Below, piece by piece: positions 46,201 to 59,489 of a stretch of 64,000 nucleotides of DNA. The stretch lies in contig JANQPT010000009.1 of NCBI GenBank assembly GCA_028285345.1, positions 1 through 64,000 of the forward strand, read 5' to 3'. Source of the DNA: Planctomycetales bacterium. GTDB lineage: Bacteria > Planctomycetota > Planctomycetia > Planctomycetales > Planctomycetaceae. The notes under the pieces were generated by a model. The model had not been told where the DNA came from. It did not search any database and worked only from the letters and a program-made list of their open reading frames with translations. A program made the translations under genes and the position numbers. Each line of letters begins with the position of its first letter. Positions within the stretch are counted from its first letter, which is position 1.

Positions 46201-46806
46201 CAGACGCGCGACGCCGGAGTCGCCGGAGAGTACGGATTTCACCGTCAGCGGAATCTCGCGGACGTCATCGTCGCTCTGGCCAAGGAGCGAATCGCGAGGG
46301 ACGGCGGTCGGTAATTCCAGCACGGCAATGACGTCGTCCCCCACGGAAACATCCAGCGAATCGGCGAGGTTTTTGCTAAGGATTAGCTCGGAATCGCTGG
46401 GAGGGGGTGTTTCGGCATGTTCGGTAAGCTCCCACAATCGTTGATCGATGCCGTAGAGATTGACTTTTCCGGCGCGGTTGACTGCTGTTGAGTCCTCGGG
46501 TTCCTCGGTTTCCAAAGCGGCGCGCATCACCAGTGCCGGTGCGACCGACTCGATCCATCCGTCCGCGGCGGGAGATCCGGCCAGGCGGTCCGCCAGCGAT
46601 TCTTCAAAAAATCGGGGGCCGTGCAGCACGTGGTCGATGCGCCCCAGGCGGTCGAGCGTCATCTGCGCGAGACTCTCCCGCACCGAATCTCCGACGACGA
46701 GCGCCCCGCCGATCACGGCCGTTGCGGCAGCGATCCCCAGCAGCACCGCCAAATTGGTGCGCCAGTGATATAGCAGTGTCTGAACAATAAATTTGCGAAG
46801 CGTCAT
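43276..46806 (-). CDS. FtsX-like ABC transporter permease
   Basis: This 1176-residue membrane protein has an FtsX/MacB-like topology: one N-terminal TM helix (TNLAVLLGIAAATAVIGGAL), a very long extracytoplasmic part, three TM helices in the middle (FIGFSFFIILSATILVGLLF and neighbours), another extracytoplasmic domain, and a C-terminal set (FLALGGLGLLLGTFGLATVM through GAAILAGIF). The first permease copy and a second FtsX half may have fused, as in some large lipoprotein-release or drug-export permeases. It acts with the ATPase encoded 33 bp upstream. Its 3' end is duplicated downstream of the SUKH-like gene. No clear Shine-Dalgarno is seen. Confidence 0.9.
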   Translation of the reverse strand: MTLRKFIVQTLLYHWRTNLAVLLGIAAATAVIGGALVVGDSVRESLAQMTLDRLGRIDHVLHGPRFFEESLADRLAGSPAADGWIESVAPALVMRAALETEEPEDSTAVNRAGKVNLYGIDQRLWELTEHAETPPPSDSELILSKNLADSLDVSVGDDVIAVLELPTAVPRDSLLGQSDDDVREIPLTVKSVLSGDSGVARLGLQPSQQLPHNAFVALETLQAALDIDQRRRSSSFPNGRQARVNAIFVAGKSAVHQAGEEVEHLNDALRDVLTLADLQLRIRENERPAYLSLESERMILENDVNETAAELGRSGTSASPALVYLINEFNSAKTDETYSMYSVIAGLDPKIFTDDAKSPFGPFQFRGIAPEQPLGERDIILNTWLADDLQAEVGDEITLKYFRAGSKGELGEESQTFIVRGIAELGEAPAADRGLTPQVKGITDVDTIQEWDQPFEMDLERLTERDDDYWTKHRGTPKAFVALKTAQDLWTSRYGDLTSFRFVPPAGQSLESARAEWEQELPKSLPLQQMGITFLPVKALGLMAAGGTTDFAGLFIGFSFFIILSATILVGLLFRLGIEQRAADVGLMLAVGFSPRRARNLLLAEGVILMVVGGLLGIVAAVGYAHLMIYGLKTWWVGAIGTRFLAVSISPLSLLLGFGISAAVAMIAVWWSLRGLTSFPARRLLAGGALSDTVSRSTRRRGKPYMLYGCAGTALILVLAVVSGLVPSNEAFGGFSWTVVAFFLVGVLSLASSLMFLSARLRRESRASAWGRGVVGIGRLSRQNAARNRSRSVLTAGLIASATFVVAAVAAGHRNPAAERPDKNSGNGGFTLVAESSQPILFDLNTEKGQLQFDLDDDKSQQTLQSVNTIAQFRMRPGEDASCLNIYQTRLPTILGVPHQIIHPPDGERRFKFANTPGENPWLLLEQEQEDGTIPVLGDLNTLQYSLHKGIGDTVETPDGGQLKIVGMFDGSVFQGQLLMSAANFERVFPNEKGGFQYFLIDVAYDENKSVAKNREAAKQVRRLLESRIGRGFDSEFVADRLASFLAVQNTYLSTFLALGGLGLLLGTFGLATVMLRNVFERRGELALMRAVGFRNLSLTQLVLLENGLLLLWGLAAGTLSALLAMLPHLLTTGADVPWQMGAAILAGIFMAGMAAALFAVSKAVHTPVLETLRGE
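43305..43341. repeat. Direct repeat core, copy B (inside permease gene)
   Basis: Identical over 37 bases to 42671-42707; lies in the C-terminal coding part of the intact permease gene. Confidence 0.8.
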
Positions 46807-46839
46807 TTGGGGGAAGATCTGGTTGAAGATTCAAATAGG

Positions 46840-47526
46840 CTACGCGGCCGATTTCCGCTCGAGGAGTTTGCCGTCAGCCAGTTCACACCAACGGGGAAAT
46901 CGTTCCGCCAACTCCGTGCTGTGGGTCACCGTGATAAGCATCGTATTCTGCTCCCGGCAGAGTTCCAAAAGTAGGGAGCCGACCGCTGCTGCGGTCGCGC
47001 GGTCCAGGTTTCCCGTCGGTTCATCGGCCAATAGCAGCGACGGCTGGTTGATCAGCGCCCGGCAGACGGCGACGCGCTGGCGTTCGCCGCCGGAGATTTG
47101 CGCCGGCCGATGCTGTAGCCGATCGCCCAGCCCGACCCGTTGAAGCAGTTTGCGTGCCCGTTCTTCTTCCGGCTTTCCAGCGCCGGCCCCTGCCAACGTC
47201 GGCATCAGCACGTTTTCCAGTACCGAGCATTGCGGCAGGAGATGGTGGTCCTGAAAAATGAAACCGATCTGCGTATTACGAAACCGTGCCAGCGCGGCGG
47301 GCGATAGTGGTGCGGGGTCAGTTTCCAGAATCTGCACGCGGCCGGACGTTGGCACATCGAGCGTCCCGACGATGTACAGCAGCGTGCTCTTTCCCGACCC
47401 GGACGGACCAGTGATCGCGACGGCATCGCCGCGCTGCATCTCGAGATCAGCGCCGCACAGGACCGGAAGGTCGCCCGACGTCGTGTGAAATGATTTTGCC
47501 ACCTGACTGACAACAAGGTCGCTCAT
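46840..47526 (-). CDS. ABC transporter ATP-binding protein (LolD/MacB type)
   Basis: This 228-residue ATPase drives the FtsX-like permease. Walker A is AITGPSGSGKSTLLY near residues 36-50, the signature ISGGERQRVAVCRAL near 140, Walker B LLLADEPTGNLD and the switch His in ITVTHS. This is the LolD/MacB subgroup, which typically powers mechanotransmission rather than solute import. The start at 47526 (MSDLVVSQ) gives a family-like N-terminus; the open frame extends to 47595 without support. A 33-bp gap separates it from the permease, so they are one operon. The substrate may be a lipoprotein or envelope component. Confidence 0.92.
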   Translation of the reverse strand: MSDLVVSQVAKSFHTTSGDLPVLCGADLEMQRGDAVAITGPSGSGKSTLLYIVGTLDVPTSGRVQILETDPAPLSPAALARFRNTQIGFIFQDHHLLPQCSVLENVLMPTLAGAGAGKPEEERARKLLQRVGLGDRLQHRPAQISGGERQRVAVCRALINQPSLLLADEPTGNLDRATAAAVGSLLLELCREQNTMLITVTHSTELAERFPRWCELADGKLLERKSAA

Positions 47527-47768
47527 CGTTGGTACTCGCAGGATTTCCTTTGGTGTGTCGCACTGTGAGCTGCGGTTTTGCGATACTGCCCGCAATGGCG
47601 ACGAATGATCAGCTTCGCATCATACCGAAACCAGCAGCGGAGGGCACAGGGACTAAAAGGTCCGCACTGCGGTTTGGGCGGAGGATGTTGGCAAGACCCT
47701 TGCAACGGCGCTCGAATCTGCGCTACAAACGACTTTGACTCCCACCCCACGAACCGTCAACGACTGAA

Positions 47769-48452
47769 ATGCTGATTCTTGCCATTGAAACCTCACAAGT
47801 CCCCGGCTCGATTGCTCTGTGCCGCGATGACGTCCTGCTCGAAGAGCGCTCGCTGCAGCCGGAGCGGCGGCATGCGGAGACACTTGTGCCCGAAATCCAG
47901 CGGTTGCTGGCCGACCACGGATACACAGCGAACGACTGCGGGGGAATCGCGGTCAGCGAGGGTCCTGGGAGCTTTACCGGATTGAGAGTCGGCACGACGT
48001 GCGCCAAGACCCTGGCTTATGCCGCCACTGCCCAACTTGTTGCGGTCCCCACTCTGACCGCGGTCGCCGCGCAATCGCCGCGCGATATCGACAAGGTCTT
48101 CGTGGTCAGCGACGCCCAGCGGCGGCAGTTGTTTGTCGGGGAGTTTGAACTTGGCGGCGGCGGCCAGCCACGGCAGATTGGCGATATCACGATCGTCGAC
48201 GCCGAAGCGTGGGCAGGCGAGCGGACTGCGAACGATGTCGTGTCGGGACCGGCGCTCAAGAAATTTCAAGAACTATTTTCCGGCCGCTGCCGGATGACGT
48301 CGCCGGAATGCTGGTCGCCGCGAGCGGCGACGATTGCGGAGCTCGGTTTCGTAAAGATTCAGGCTGGCGAATTGGCCGACCCGTTCTCAATGAAACCGTT
48401 TTATCTCCGCCCCAGCGCCGCCGAGGAGAAGCTGGCGGATCGATCCTTATAA
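47769..48452 (+). CDS. tsaB: tRNA threonylcarbamoyladenosine biosynthesis protein TsaB
   Basis: TsaB is the dimerisation partner of TsaD in the complex that makes t6A37 on ANN-decoding tRNAs. The 227-residue length fits. The ASKHA-like N-terminus MLILAIETSQVPGSIALC, the motif GIAVSEGPGSFTGLRVG and the following helix TCAKTLAYA match the family. It is cytoplasmic and has no catalytic role of its own. No Shine-Dalgarno is visible. The partners tsaD and tsaE are not in the window. Confidence 0.92.
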   Translation: MLILAIETSQVPGSIALCRDDVLLEERSLQPERRHAETLVPEIQRLLADHGYTANDCGGIAVSEGPGSFTGLRVGTTCAKTLAYAATAQLVAVPTLTAVAAQSPRDIDKVFVVSDAQRRQLFVGEFELGGGGQPRQIGDITIVDAEAWAGERTANDVVSGPALKKFQELFSGRCRMTSPECWSPRAATIAELGFVKIQAGELADPFSMKPFYLRPSAAEEKLADRSL

Positions 48453-48455
48453 TTG

Positions 48456-48481
48456 TCCTCTCGCCTTGGGATTCGAGAGGA
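48456..48481 (+). terminator. Hairpin just after tsaB (possible terminator without T-tract)
   Basis: A perfect 8-bp stem (TCCTCTCG with CGAGAGGA) and a 10-base loop begin 3 bp after the tsaB stop. It lacks a T-run, so it may be a rho-type or processing hairpin rather than an intrinsic terminator. Confidence 0.35.
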
Positions 48482-48682
48482 ATCGCCGTTGGCTCGATAC
48501 TGATCGCACCAATTTTTCGAGCAATGTGTCGGTTGGCGATCTTGAGTTCAATCTGTTTTCCGACATCGTGCGCGCTGTACGCGATTTCTGCTGAACTGAA
48601 TTGACTGTTGTGCAATATGGATATAATTCAGCGAATGAATGATTGGAGAATTTCCTGAGACCAGGCAGGCGAGGCGCGCACC

Positions 48683-49852
48683 ATGAACGCTTCTTGGAAA
48701 ATCGGCACGATTGCCGGCATCGGCGTCTACATTCACTGGACCTTCCTGATCCTTTTGGGGTGGGTCGGGCTGATTCACTATACAAGCGGCGACGACCTAG
48801 GCGACACACTTCACGGAATCTTGTTTATTTTCGCGCTCTTCGGGATCGTCGTGTTACACGAACTGGGCCACGCGATGGCCGCGCGGCGATATGGTATCGC
48901 GACGAGAGACATTACTCTGCTGCCGATCGGGGGAGTTGCACGACTGGAGCGGATGCCGGAGGAACCCAAACAGGAGTTGGTCGTCGCGCTCGCCGGGCCG
49001 GCGGTCAACGTCGCTCTCGCCGTGCTCTGTGTCGCCGCCATTTTTGTGCTGGCGGGATTGTCGAACGCTTTTCCGGCCTTGCAAAGTGGTCTGGATGACC
49101 TGGGATTTGTGGTGGAAGATCACAAAAGGCTGCCGCACCTCAGCGAGCTGCCACTGATTGGAGTCGAGTTCCTCTCGAAGATGCTGTTTGTGAACGTGGT
49201 GCTGGTGGTGTTCAACATGATTCCCGCGTTTCCGATGGACGGCGGTCGGGTGCTGCGGGCCATCCTCGCCATGAGGATGGACTATGTGCGGGCCACCCAA
49301 GTCGCCGCGACGATCGGGCAGGGCATTGCCATTCTGTTCGGCTTTGTCGGACTCTTCTACAACCCGTTTTTGGTGTTCATTGCTCTCTTTGTCTGGATGG
49401 GAGCCGCGTCGGAGTCATCGCTGGCCCAGATTAAGGCAGGTCTGCAGGGCATCCCCGTCGCTCAGGCCATGCTGACCAATTTTGAGACCTTGTCGCCGGA
49501 CGACCGGCTTTCCAGAGTCGCCGAACATATCATTGCCGGCTCTCAACACGATTTTCCGGTTCAGGAGCAGGGCAGCGTTGTCGGCATGCTTACCAAGACC
49601 GACCTGCTGAAATTGCTGGCCGAAGTCGGGAGTGATGAAGTCGTCGGCAACGTGATGCGCCGGGAGTTCGAGTCGGCGGAACCCTCCGACATGCTCGAGT
49701 CGATCTTGCTCAAGATGCAAAGCAGCGGGTGCGGCTCGTTGCCGGTTGTGCGCGGGTCGCAATTGGTGGGAATGATCACGATGGAAAATGTCGGGGAATA
49801 CCTGGCTCTGCGAAGCGCGATGCGCCGACCGCCGTCGCCGCCACAGGCGTAA
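48683..49852 (+). CDS. Site-2 protease family protein with CBS domains
   Basis: This 389-residue intramembrane zinc metalloprotease (M50, SpoIVFB-like group) has HELGH at residues 59-63 as zinc-binding motif and the second Asp motif in [14 protein letters not shown]. About six TM helices lie in residues 1-250. Residues about 265-385 hold a CBS pair, beginning [18 protein letters not shown] and ending with MITMENVG, which may sense adenine nucleotides. The ATG has GAGGCG 6 bases upstream. The substrate (a membrane-bound regulator) is unknown. Confidence 0.92.
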   Translation: MNASWKIGTIAGIGVYIHWTFLILLGWVGLIHYTSGDDLGDTLHGILFIFALFGIVVLHELGHAMAARRYGIATRDITLLPIGGVARLERMPEEPKQELVVALAGPAVNVALAVLCVAAIFVLAGLSNAFPALQSGLDDLGFVVEDHKRLPHLSELPLIGVEFLSKMLFVNVVLVVFNMIPAFPMDGGRVLRAILAMRMDYVRATQVAATIGQGIAILFGFVGLFYNPFLVFIALFVWMGAASESSLAQIKAGLQGIPVAQAMLTNFETLSPDDRLSRVAEHIIAGSQHDFPVQEQGSVVGMLTKTDLLKLLAEVGSDEVVGNVMRREFESAEPSDMLESILLKMQSSGCGSLPVVRGSQLVGMITMENVGEYLALRSAMRRPPSPPQA

Positions 49853-50177
49853 TTGCCGGCAACCTAACACCGCTGCCTATCGTGGATGTTTTTAGTACCA
49901 GTTTCAAAACCCGGTTGCGCTTGCTCAAGAGACTGACATACAAGTGGCTGCGACACGCGTCAGAGGGTTTTGAAACCAGTTGTAGGACAATTCCCGCCCA
50001 CAACTGCATGAGGCGGAAGTCCCACCCTTGGAGCAAACCGCCTCCGTCGGCTATAATCCGGGCCGCGCCGCAGGCGTCACCAAGTGTTGTCTCAGAGACG
50101 GCGAAGTCCCATCCGATCGGCTTCAGTCTCTAGAAACAGCAGGTTTTTCAATTATTGAAATTTCAGGAGGCGGTCCG
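49853..50177. other. Intergenic region with a 12-bp inverted repeat
   Basis: No gene is supported. GTTTCAAAACCC at 49901-49912 and GGGTTTTGAAAC at 49965-49976 are perfect inverted arms separated by 52 bases. Without a T-tract it is not a terminator; it may be a genomic repeat. AGGAGG at 50165-50170 belongs to the next gene. Confidence 0.5.
49901..49976. repeat. Inverted repeat, 12-bp arms, 52-base spacer
   Basis: Arms at 49901-49912 and 49965-49976 are perfect reverse complements. The extended sequence (TACCAGTTTC on the left, GAAACCAGT on the right) also contains a partial second symmetry. The origin is unknown. Confidence 0.5.
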
Positions 50178-50501
50178 ATGGCCCTGTATGAGATTGAGAC
50201 GAACGCCCACATCATGGTGGGATGGGCGGATTCGAAAGAAGCGGCGGAAGAGATCGCCAAGAATAACTATCCTGAGGAAGACATCGTCCGCGTCACGCAG
50301 CGCCCCCGCGACCTGTGGGTGATTTCCAAACGGCTGCTGGGGATTGAAGGCAGTTCCGATCCCTGCGACACCGCACGCGATTGTTTGGCACGCGCCGCCG
50401 GCGATAAAGTCCACGCGATTCGCTTATACATGCTCGACACCGGCGTCGATTTGCACGAAGCGCAGAAAGCAATCGAAACGAATATGTCGCTGGGGTGGTA
50501 G
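50178..50501 (+). CDS. Small cytoplasmic protein of unknown function
   Basis: This is a 107-residue protein without signal or TM segments, with a regular alternation of helix- and strand-like stretches (LYEIETNAHIMVGWADSKEA, then DLWVISKRLLGIEG, then KVHAIRLYMLDTGVDLHEA). It was not recognised as a named family. AGGAGG lies 7 bases before the ATG at 50178, and the stop leaves a 93-bp gap before glpK, so the two may be co-transcribed. No function is proposed. Confidence 0.75.
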   Translation: MALYEIETNAHIMVGWADSKEAAEEIAKNNYPEEDIVRVTQRPRDLWVISKRLLGIEGSSDPCDTARDCLARAAGDKVHAIRLYMLDTGVDLHEAQKAIETNMSLGW

Positions 50502-50594
50502 GTATTAGGCTGCAGGCTTTAGGCGGGAGGCTGTAGGAGGTTAGGGGGGAACTCCGCCTACCTGAATCCATAATCTGACGATGGAGTGTGATCG

Positions 50595-52091
50595 ATGGCC
50601 CAGTATGTCTTGGCTCTTGACCAAGGGACGACCTCCAGCCGGGCAATCGTTTTCGGGCATGACGGCAAGTCTCGCGCCGTCGCGCAGCAGGAATTCGAGC
50701 AAATCTTCCCTCAGCCGGGGAACGTAGAGCATGACCCAGAGGCGATCTGGGAGACGCAGCTCAGCACGGCGCAGCAGGCTCTGGCCCAAGCTGGGATCGG
50801 TCCGCAGGACGTTGCCGCGATCGGCGTCACCAATCAGCGCGAGACGACGATTCTCTGGGACCGCACCACCGGCAAAGCGGTGCACAATGCGATCGTCTGG
50901 CAGAGCCGCCTGACCGCCCCGATATGTGATCGGCTCAAGGCGGACGGGCATGAACAAGTCTTCCGCGAAAAAACCGGGCTTGTCGTCGATGCATACTTCT
51001 CGGGCACCAAAGTCAAACATCTGCTCGATTCGATTGACGGACTCAGGCGGCGGGCGGAGGCGGGCGAGATCCTGTTTGGCACCGTTGACAGTTATTTGAT
51101 TTGGCGGCTCACCGGCGGAAAAGTGCACGTCACCGATTACAGTAACGCCAGCCGCACGTTGATGTACAACATTCATACTCTCGACTGGGACGACGAACTG
51201 CTGCAGATACTTGGGGTTCCGCGGGTGATGCTGCCGGAGGTTCGGCCATCAAGCCAGGTCTACGGCGAGACCAGTGCCGAACTGTTTGGCGAGAAAATTC
51301 CTGTGGCGGGTGACGCGGGCGATCAACAGGCGGCAACGTTCGGGCAGGCGTGTTTCGAGGAGGGCAGCGCGAAGAACACCTACGGCACGGGTTGTTTCTT
51401 ACTGCTCAATACAGGCAACACCGCAGTCACGTCCGAGAGCGGGTTGCTCACCACCATCGGCTGGGGGCTGGGAGACGAAGTGACCTACTGCTTAGAAGGG
51501 TCGGTGTTTGTGGCGGGTGCCGTGGTGCAGTGGTTGCGGGACGGTCTGGGTTTGATCGCCCAGTCTTCCGATGTGGAGGAGTTGGCTGCGTCCGTGGCGG
51601 ATACGGGCGACGTCTATTTTGTTCCTGCGTTTGTCGGTCTGGGGACGCCCGACTGGAACCAGAACGCGCGGGGCACAATTGTGGGAATGACGCGGGGCAC
51701 GACACAGGCCCACTTGGCGCGGGCGGCGCTGGAATCAATGGCCTATCAGTCCCGCGACCTGCTGGAGGCCATGCAGCGCGATGCCGGTGTGCAACTGTCG
51801 AATCTGCGGGTCGACGGCGGCGCGTCCGCCAACAATCTGCTGATGCAATTCCAGGCCGATCTGCTGGGAGTGCCGGTGCGGCGTCCCGTAGTCGCCGAGA
51901 CGACTGCGCTGGGAGCGGCCTATCTGGCGGGATTGGCGGTCGGCTATTGGAAAGACCGGTCCGACGTGGTCGGCAACTGGGCACTCGACTGCGAGTTCAC
52001 TCCAACGATGCCCGCTGCCGAAGGCGACCGCCTGTATCGCCGCTGGCGCCAAGCCGTTGAGCGCTCGCTCGATTGGGCCGAAAGTTCGTAA
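50595..52091 (+). CDS. glpK: Glycerol kinase
   Basis: GlpK phosphorylates glycerol to glycerol-3-phosphate with ATP in the cytoplasm, the first step of glycerol use. The 498-residue length is normal. The N-terminal motif [17 protein letters not shown], the substrate-binding Arg-Glu in [23 protein letters not shown] (recognised in parts) and the [16 protein letters not shown] segment of the FGGY fold are all present. GGAG lies 8 bases before the ATG. A glycerol facilitator or glpD is not adjacent. Confidence 0.96.
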   Translation: MAQYVLALDQGTTSSRAIVFGHDGKSRAVAQQEFEQIFPQPGNVEHDPEAIWETQLSTAQQALAQAGIGPQDVAAIGVTNQRETTILWDRTTGKAVHNAIVWQSRLTAPICDRLKADGHEQVFREKTGLVVDAYFSGTKVKHLLDSIDGLRRRAEAGEILFGTVDSYLIWRLTGGKVHVTDYSNASRTLMYNIHTLDWDDELLQILGVPRVMLPEVRPSSQVYGETSAELFGEKIPVAGDAGDQQAATFGQACFEEGSAKNTYGTGCFLLLNTGNTAVTSESGLLTTIGWGLGDEVTYCLEGSVFVAGAVVQWLRDGLGLIAQSSDVEELAASVADTGDVYFVPAFVGLGTPDWNQNARGTIVGMTRGTTQAHLARAALESMAYQSRDLLEAMQRDAGVQLSNLRVDGGASANNLLMQFQADLLGVPVRRPVVAETTALGAAYLAGLAVGYWKDRSDVVGNWALDCEFTPTMPAAEGDRLYRRWRQAVERSLDWAESS

Positions 52092-52100
52092 CATCTGGCA

Positions 52101-52532
52101 TCAATCGACCTGTCGGACGCAGTAAAAGCCGAGTAACAGGCCGCTTATGCAGACCCCGGTGATCAGACTCTCGCGACGCCAGTCGTAATTCTCGGCAGTT
52201 GGGATTCCCTGTTCGGCAAAGACCGCGTCGATTGCCGGAGTCCGCCGGCCGGCATGTTTCGCTTTCCAGCGGGCTTCGCCGAACTGTCCGACAGCCAGAC
52301 CGGTCACAAACGCGCCCGCCAAGATCAAGCCGGCAACCTTAGATCGAAGCCAAATGCAGAGCGCCGCCTGGGTGGCGAGGAATAGCGCGATAAACAGGTA
52401 TCCAAACACCGGGACCAGGCTGACCAATAACGGCGCACCGCCGTACTTTCCCTTGGTCGTGGCAAAAAATGCGAAGACCGACAGCACGATCATCCCCCAT
52501 CCGATTCGTGCTGCCCAGATTTGTCTATGCAT
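52101..52532 (-). CDS. Small membrane protein of unknown function
   Basis: This is a 143-residue protein with about four TM helices (GWGMIVLSVFAFFATT, then PLLVSLVPVFGYLFIALFLA, then VAGLILAGAFVTGLAVG, and a last helix near SLITGVCISGLLLGFY). No known domain was recognised. The start at 52532 (MHRQIWAARIGW) is a Met before the first helix; the frame continues to 52658 without a good start. It converges on glpK with a 9-bp gap. Confidence 0.65.
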   Translation of the reverse strand: MHRQIWAARIGWGMIVLSVFAFFATTKGKYGGAPLLVSLVPVFGYLFIALFLATQAALCIWLRSKVAGLILAGAFVTGLAVGQFGEARWKAKHAGRRTPAIDAVFAEQGIPTAENYDWRRESLITGVCISGLLLGFYCVRQVD

Positions 52533-52687
52533 ATTGGTCACCGAACATGCCGTCGGTTCACAGAGATCCTGCTCTAACGCCCCATGGCGCGAAGTTGCGG
52601 CAATCGGAAGAAAAAAAAATCCGGCCGGCCCGGCGAATTCGATGGATTCGCAGGGCACTGGCCGGTGAAAAGGCGAGGTGTGCGAAA

Positions 52688-53395
52688 CTATTTTTTCGCC
52701 GCTTGCTTGCGACGCCGTATTCCGAAGGCGACGAGTCCCAGTCCTCCGAGCGAGGCGAGGACGAATGTCGACGGTTCGGGAACGATTGAGAACGATTCGA
52801 TTGTACCGGACAAAGTGGGAAATCCTCCCGCCTGCGTTGGGCCGAACGACAGGAAGAATCCGGTGCTGTCAAAATCGTTGAGGTCAATCGATGTGGGAAG
52901 GATTAATGCATTGTTAAACACGGTACCGGTCGAATCGTCCAGCCGAAAGCTCGCAAAAAACAAGGACAGTCCATTGACGTCGGCACCGGTCAGTCCGTCC
53001 GACGCGCGTGAGACCACGCCGTAGCGGTCTGCGTTCAATACGTCGTCGACTTGGATCTCCTGCGTGGCGGCTGACGTCGCAGTATAGGACCCGACCGTGT
53101 ACGAGGCGCTGGTCAGCGCGTCGAAAACCGCGAACTCCATCGTACTGCCGGCGCGGGCGGGCGTCGTCGATTCAAAAGTGTACGTACCGGTAATTGTGTC
53201 ACCGACCGAGAATTCGCTAGACAATTCAGTGGGGACAAACGTGACTGTTCCGGTGTAATTCGCCGTCAACATTGCGGCTTGTGCGCTGCTAGCGAGACCG
53301 ATTAGGCTCAGCGCCAGACAGGCAATAAAAAACCTCCGTGCAAAGGGTAATGCCGGCGAGCAATTCCGTTCGCCGCCAAGCCGGTTGCGTCTCAT
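52688..53395 (-). CDS. PEP-CTERM sorting domain protein
   Basis: This exported protein of 235 residues has a signal (FARRFFIACLALSLIGLASS then AQA) and the C-terminal sorting tripartite: IVPEPSTF, then a hydrophobic helix LASLGGLGLVAFG and a basic end RRRKQAAKK. Exosortase recognises the PEP motif and the protein is probably anchored or released at the surface. The middle is a beta-rich, Thr/Ser-rich domain that I could not name. GGAGGT lies 9 bases before the ATG. The next gene upstream on this strand is lpdA. Confidence 0.88.
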   Translation of the reverse strand: MRRNRLGGERNCSPALPFARRFFIACLALSLIGLASSAQAAMLTANYTGTVTFVPTELSSEFSVGDTITGTYTFESTTPARAGSTMEFAVFDALTSASYTVGSYTATSAATQEIQVDDVLNADRYGVVSRASDGLTGADVNGLSLFFASFRLDDSTGTVFNNALILPTSIDLNDFDSTGFFLSFGPTQAGGFPTLSGTIESFSIVPEPSTFVLASLGGLGLVAFGIRRRKQAAKK

Positions 53396-53554
53396 CGCAG
53401 ATGGACCTCCAGAAGTAAGAGCAGAGTTGTGGTATGTACAGCGGCCCGAAGAAATCCCTGACAGAAAGCACGTTCACTACTTCGCAGATTTAATCTGACT
53501 GTGGAAATAGGTATAAGTGCTAAAATGGTCACAATCGGACCCTTCCGCAATTAG

Positions 53555-53582
53555 TATTTATCCCTAGTATTTTCTAGGTCAA
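53555..53582 (-). promoter_or_regulatory. Candidate promoter of the PEP-CTERM gene
   Basis: On the minus strand, TTGACC (53577-53582) and TAAATA (53555-53560) are 16 bases apart in an AT-rich gap. The -10 is a weak match. Confidence 0.3.
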
Positions 53583-53625
53583 CTTAATTGCGGGTGTCGC
53601 GCGCTGAGTTTGGTGGAGTGTGGCG

Positions 53626-55035
<1,410 letters not shown>

Positions 55036-55087
55036 GATGTTCTTCTCAGGTTTCTTATTTTCTTAGAGCGGACAGTTGCCGGACTCG

Positions 55088-56419
55088 TTACACGTTCGCC
55101 AACAATCCGAAGGGCTGGGCCAGCAGTGCGGAGAGGCGGACGACAAACCGTGCGGCATCGGCACCGTTGATCACGCGGTGATCGTATGACAACGACAGCG
55201 GCAGCATGAGCCGTTCCTGCAATTCACCGTCGGCCAACGTCGGCTGCTTGCGGGCCCGCGACATGCCGAGAATGGCGACTTCCGGGTAATTGACGATGGG
55301 CGTAAACGCCGTGCCGCCGATCCCGCCGAGGTTGGTAATCGTAAATGTCGCCCCTTGCATCTCCGCCAGGACCAGCTTCCGTTCGCGGGCTCGTTCGGCC
55401 AATTGCGTCAGCTCGTCGGCAATCTCCAAAATCGACTTGCGATCCGCGTCTTGTACGACGGGAACGACCAACCCGTGCTCGGTATCAACTGCCACTCCGA
55501 TGTGGTAGTACTGCTTGAGAATCAGCTCGCCGGTCTCGACGTCAAGACTGCTGTTGACCTGCGGCATCTCCGTAAGAATCTGGACGCAGGCTTTGATGGC
55601 GATTGCCGTCATGGTGATCTTGGGGCCGCTTTTGCCGGTGGTCTCAAGATATTGCCGGCGGACCGCTTCCAGTTCGGTAATGTCAGCCGAGTCGTGCTGG
55701 GTGACGTGCGGAATCACCTGCCACGAGGTGCTCAACTGGTCGGCGGCGGTACGGCTGAGTTTGTTCAGCCGCTGCCGCTCGACAGGTCCAAACTGTGTGA
55801 AATCAGGCAATGGCGGAACCGCTCGCACGGGACTCGCCGCGTCGGCTGCTTGGAATCGGTTTCGGACGTAGTCTTGTACGTCCTCTTCCGAGATCCGCCC
55901 TTCCGGCCCGGTTCCGGTGACGGCGTGCAGATCGACACCAAGTTTGCGCGCGAACCGCCGCGTTGCGGGGCCTGCGGGCGGAGGGGGTTGATCGGTCAGG
56001 CCCATCGTATCTGACGGCGGGCCAGTGCGCGCCGGACTAGGCTTTTCCTCTGTAATTGCGACAGTTTGCGCCGGCGGATCTGCCTCTTCCACCACCGCTT
56101 CCGCTGGTGGGGAGTGTTCGGGCTGCGCGGGTGGAGCCGTGGCTTCGGTGGTGGCAGCCGACTCGGCGGCTTCGCCATCGGCCGCGTCGTCGATGGTCAG
56201 GATGACCGATCCGACTTTAACGCTCTCCCCTTCAGAGACGTGGATTTTCGTCACGCGGCCTGCATGCGGACAGGGCAGTTCGAGAACCGCCTTTTCCGTT
56301 TCGAGTTCCATCACCGACTGTTCGGCATCGATGTGGTCCCCCTCCTTCACCAGCACTTCGGCGATTTCGGCTTCCTCAATGTTTTCTCCCAACTCGGGGA
56401 GACGAAATTCGATGGACAT
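55088..56419 (-). CDS. Dihydrolipoamide acetyltransferase (pyruvate dehydrogenase E2)
   Basis: This 443-residue E2 has one lipoyl domain at residues 1-75, with the lipoylated Lys in ETEKAVLELP, a Pro/Ala/Glu-rich linker, a peripheral subunit-binding domain (TRRFARKLGVDLHAVTGTGP, residues about 150-185), and the catalytic core ending in SYDHRVINGADAARF (His 414). The active-site Asn in place of Asp is normal for E2s partnered with homodimeric E1. It transfers the acetyl group to CoA. It lies between aceE and lpdA. Confidence 0.94.
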   Translation of the reverse strand: MSIEFRLPELGENIEEAEIAEVLVKEGDHIDAEQSVMELETEKAVLELPCPHAGRVTKIHVSEGESVKVGSVILTIDDAADGEAAESAATTEATAPPAQPEHSPPAEAVVEEADPPAQTVAITEEKPSPARTGPPSDTMGLTDQPPPPAGPATRRFARKLGVDLHAVTGTGPEGRISEEDVQDYVRNRFQAADAASPVRAVPPLPDFTQFGPVERQRLNKLSRTAADQLSTSWQVIPHVTQHDSADITELEAVRRQYLETTGKSGPKITMTAIAIKACVQILTEMPQVNSSLDVETGELILKQYYHIGVAVDTEHGLVVPVVQDADRKSILEIADELTQLAERARERKLVLAEMQGATFTITNLGGIGGTAFTPIVNYPEVAILGMSRARKQPTLADGELQERLMLPLSLSYDHRVINGADAARFVVRLSALLAQPFGLLANV

Positions 56420-56516
56420 AATTTTGCTTCAATAAAGGAATCCGTCGGTGACAGTCCGCTCGCCTCGCAATGGAACAATTCGCCGTAATGGCGCCGACAC
56501 CGATTCATGACTACGA

Positions 56517-59183
<2,667 letters not shown>

Positions 59184-59489
59184 GATTCGCTTCTATTGAC
59201 TGGGGGGGAATTTGTCCGCACGAAGTCCGTATCGTCCGCGCGGGGCTGAAAATTCACGGGTATTTTAGAGCATGGACGCGAAGTTCGTAGTCTGCGGAAA
59301 AAATAATCCGCCGATTTCGCTCAGGAAATCAAAAAATTAACGCCGCCGTTGCTGTTCGTTGCCGTCCACGCGCGCTGCTGCGGGCTTGAATTTTCTCCGG
59401 GTGGACACGATCCTGAAATGGGGTGGCCAATTGGGCCGCCCGGTCTCAGAATTCTATCGGCATTGCCGCGTGTCAGAGATATTCGAGGA
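59184..59489. other. Divergent intergenic region between aceE and the GT39-like gene
   Basis: No gene is supported. AT-rich tracts around 59265-59340 probably hold the promoters of both divergent genes. No obvious PdhR-like palindrome was seen. Confidence 0.4.

Noticed and set aside
50502-50560. Short TAGGCT/GGAGGC-like repeats after the 50178 gene
   Set aside because: Imperfect and too short to call a repeat family from this window alone.
55160-55200. E2 active-site Asp replaced by Asn (DHRVING)
   Set aside because: Asn at this place is normal for E2 proteins paired with homodimeric E1, as in Azotobacter; not a loss of activity.
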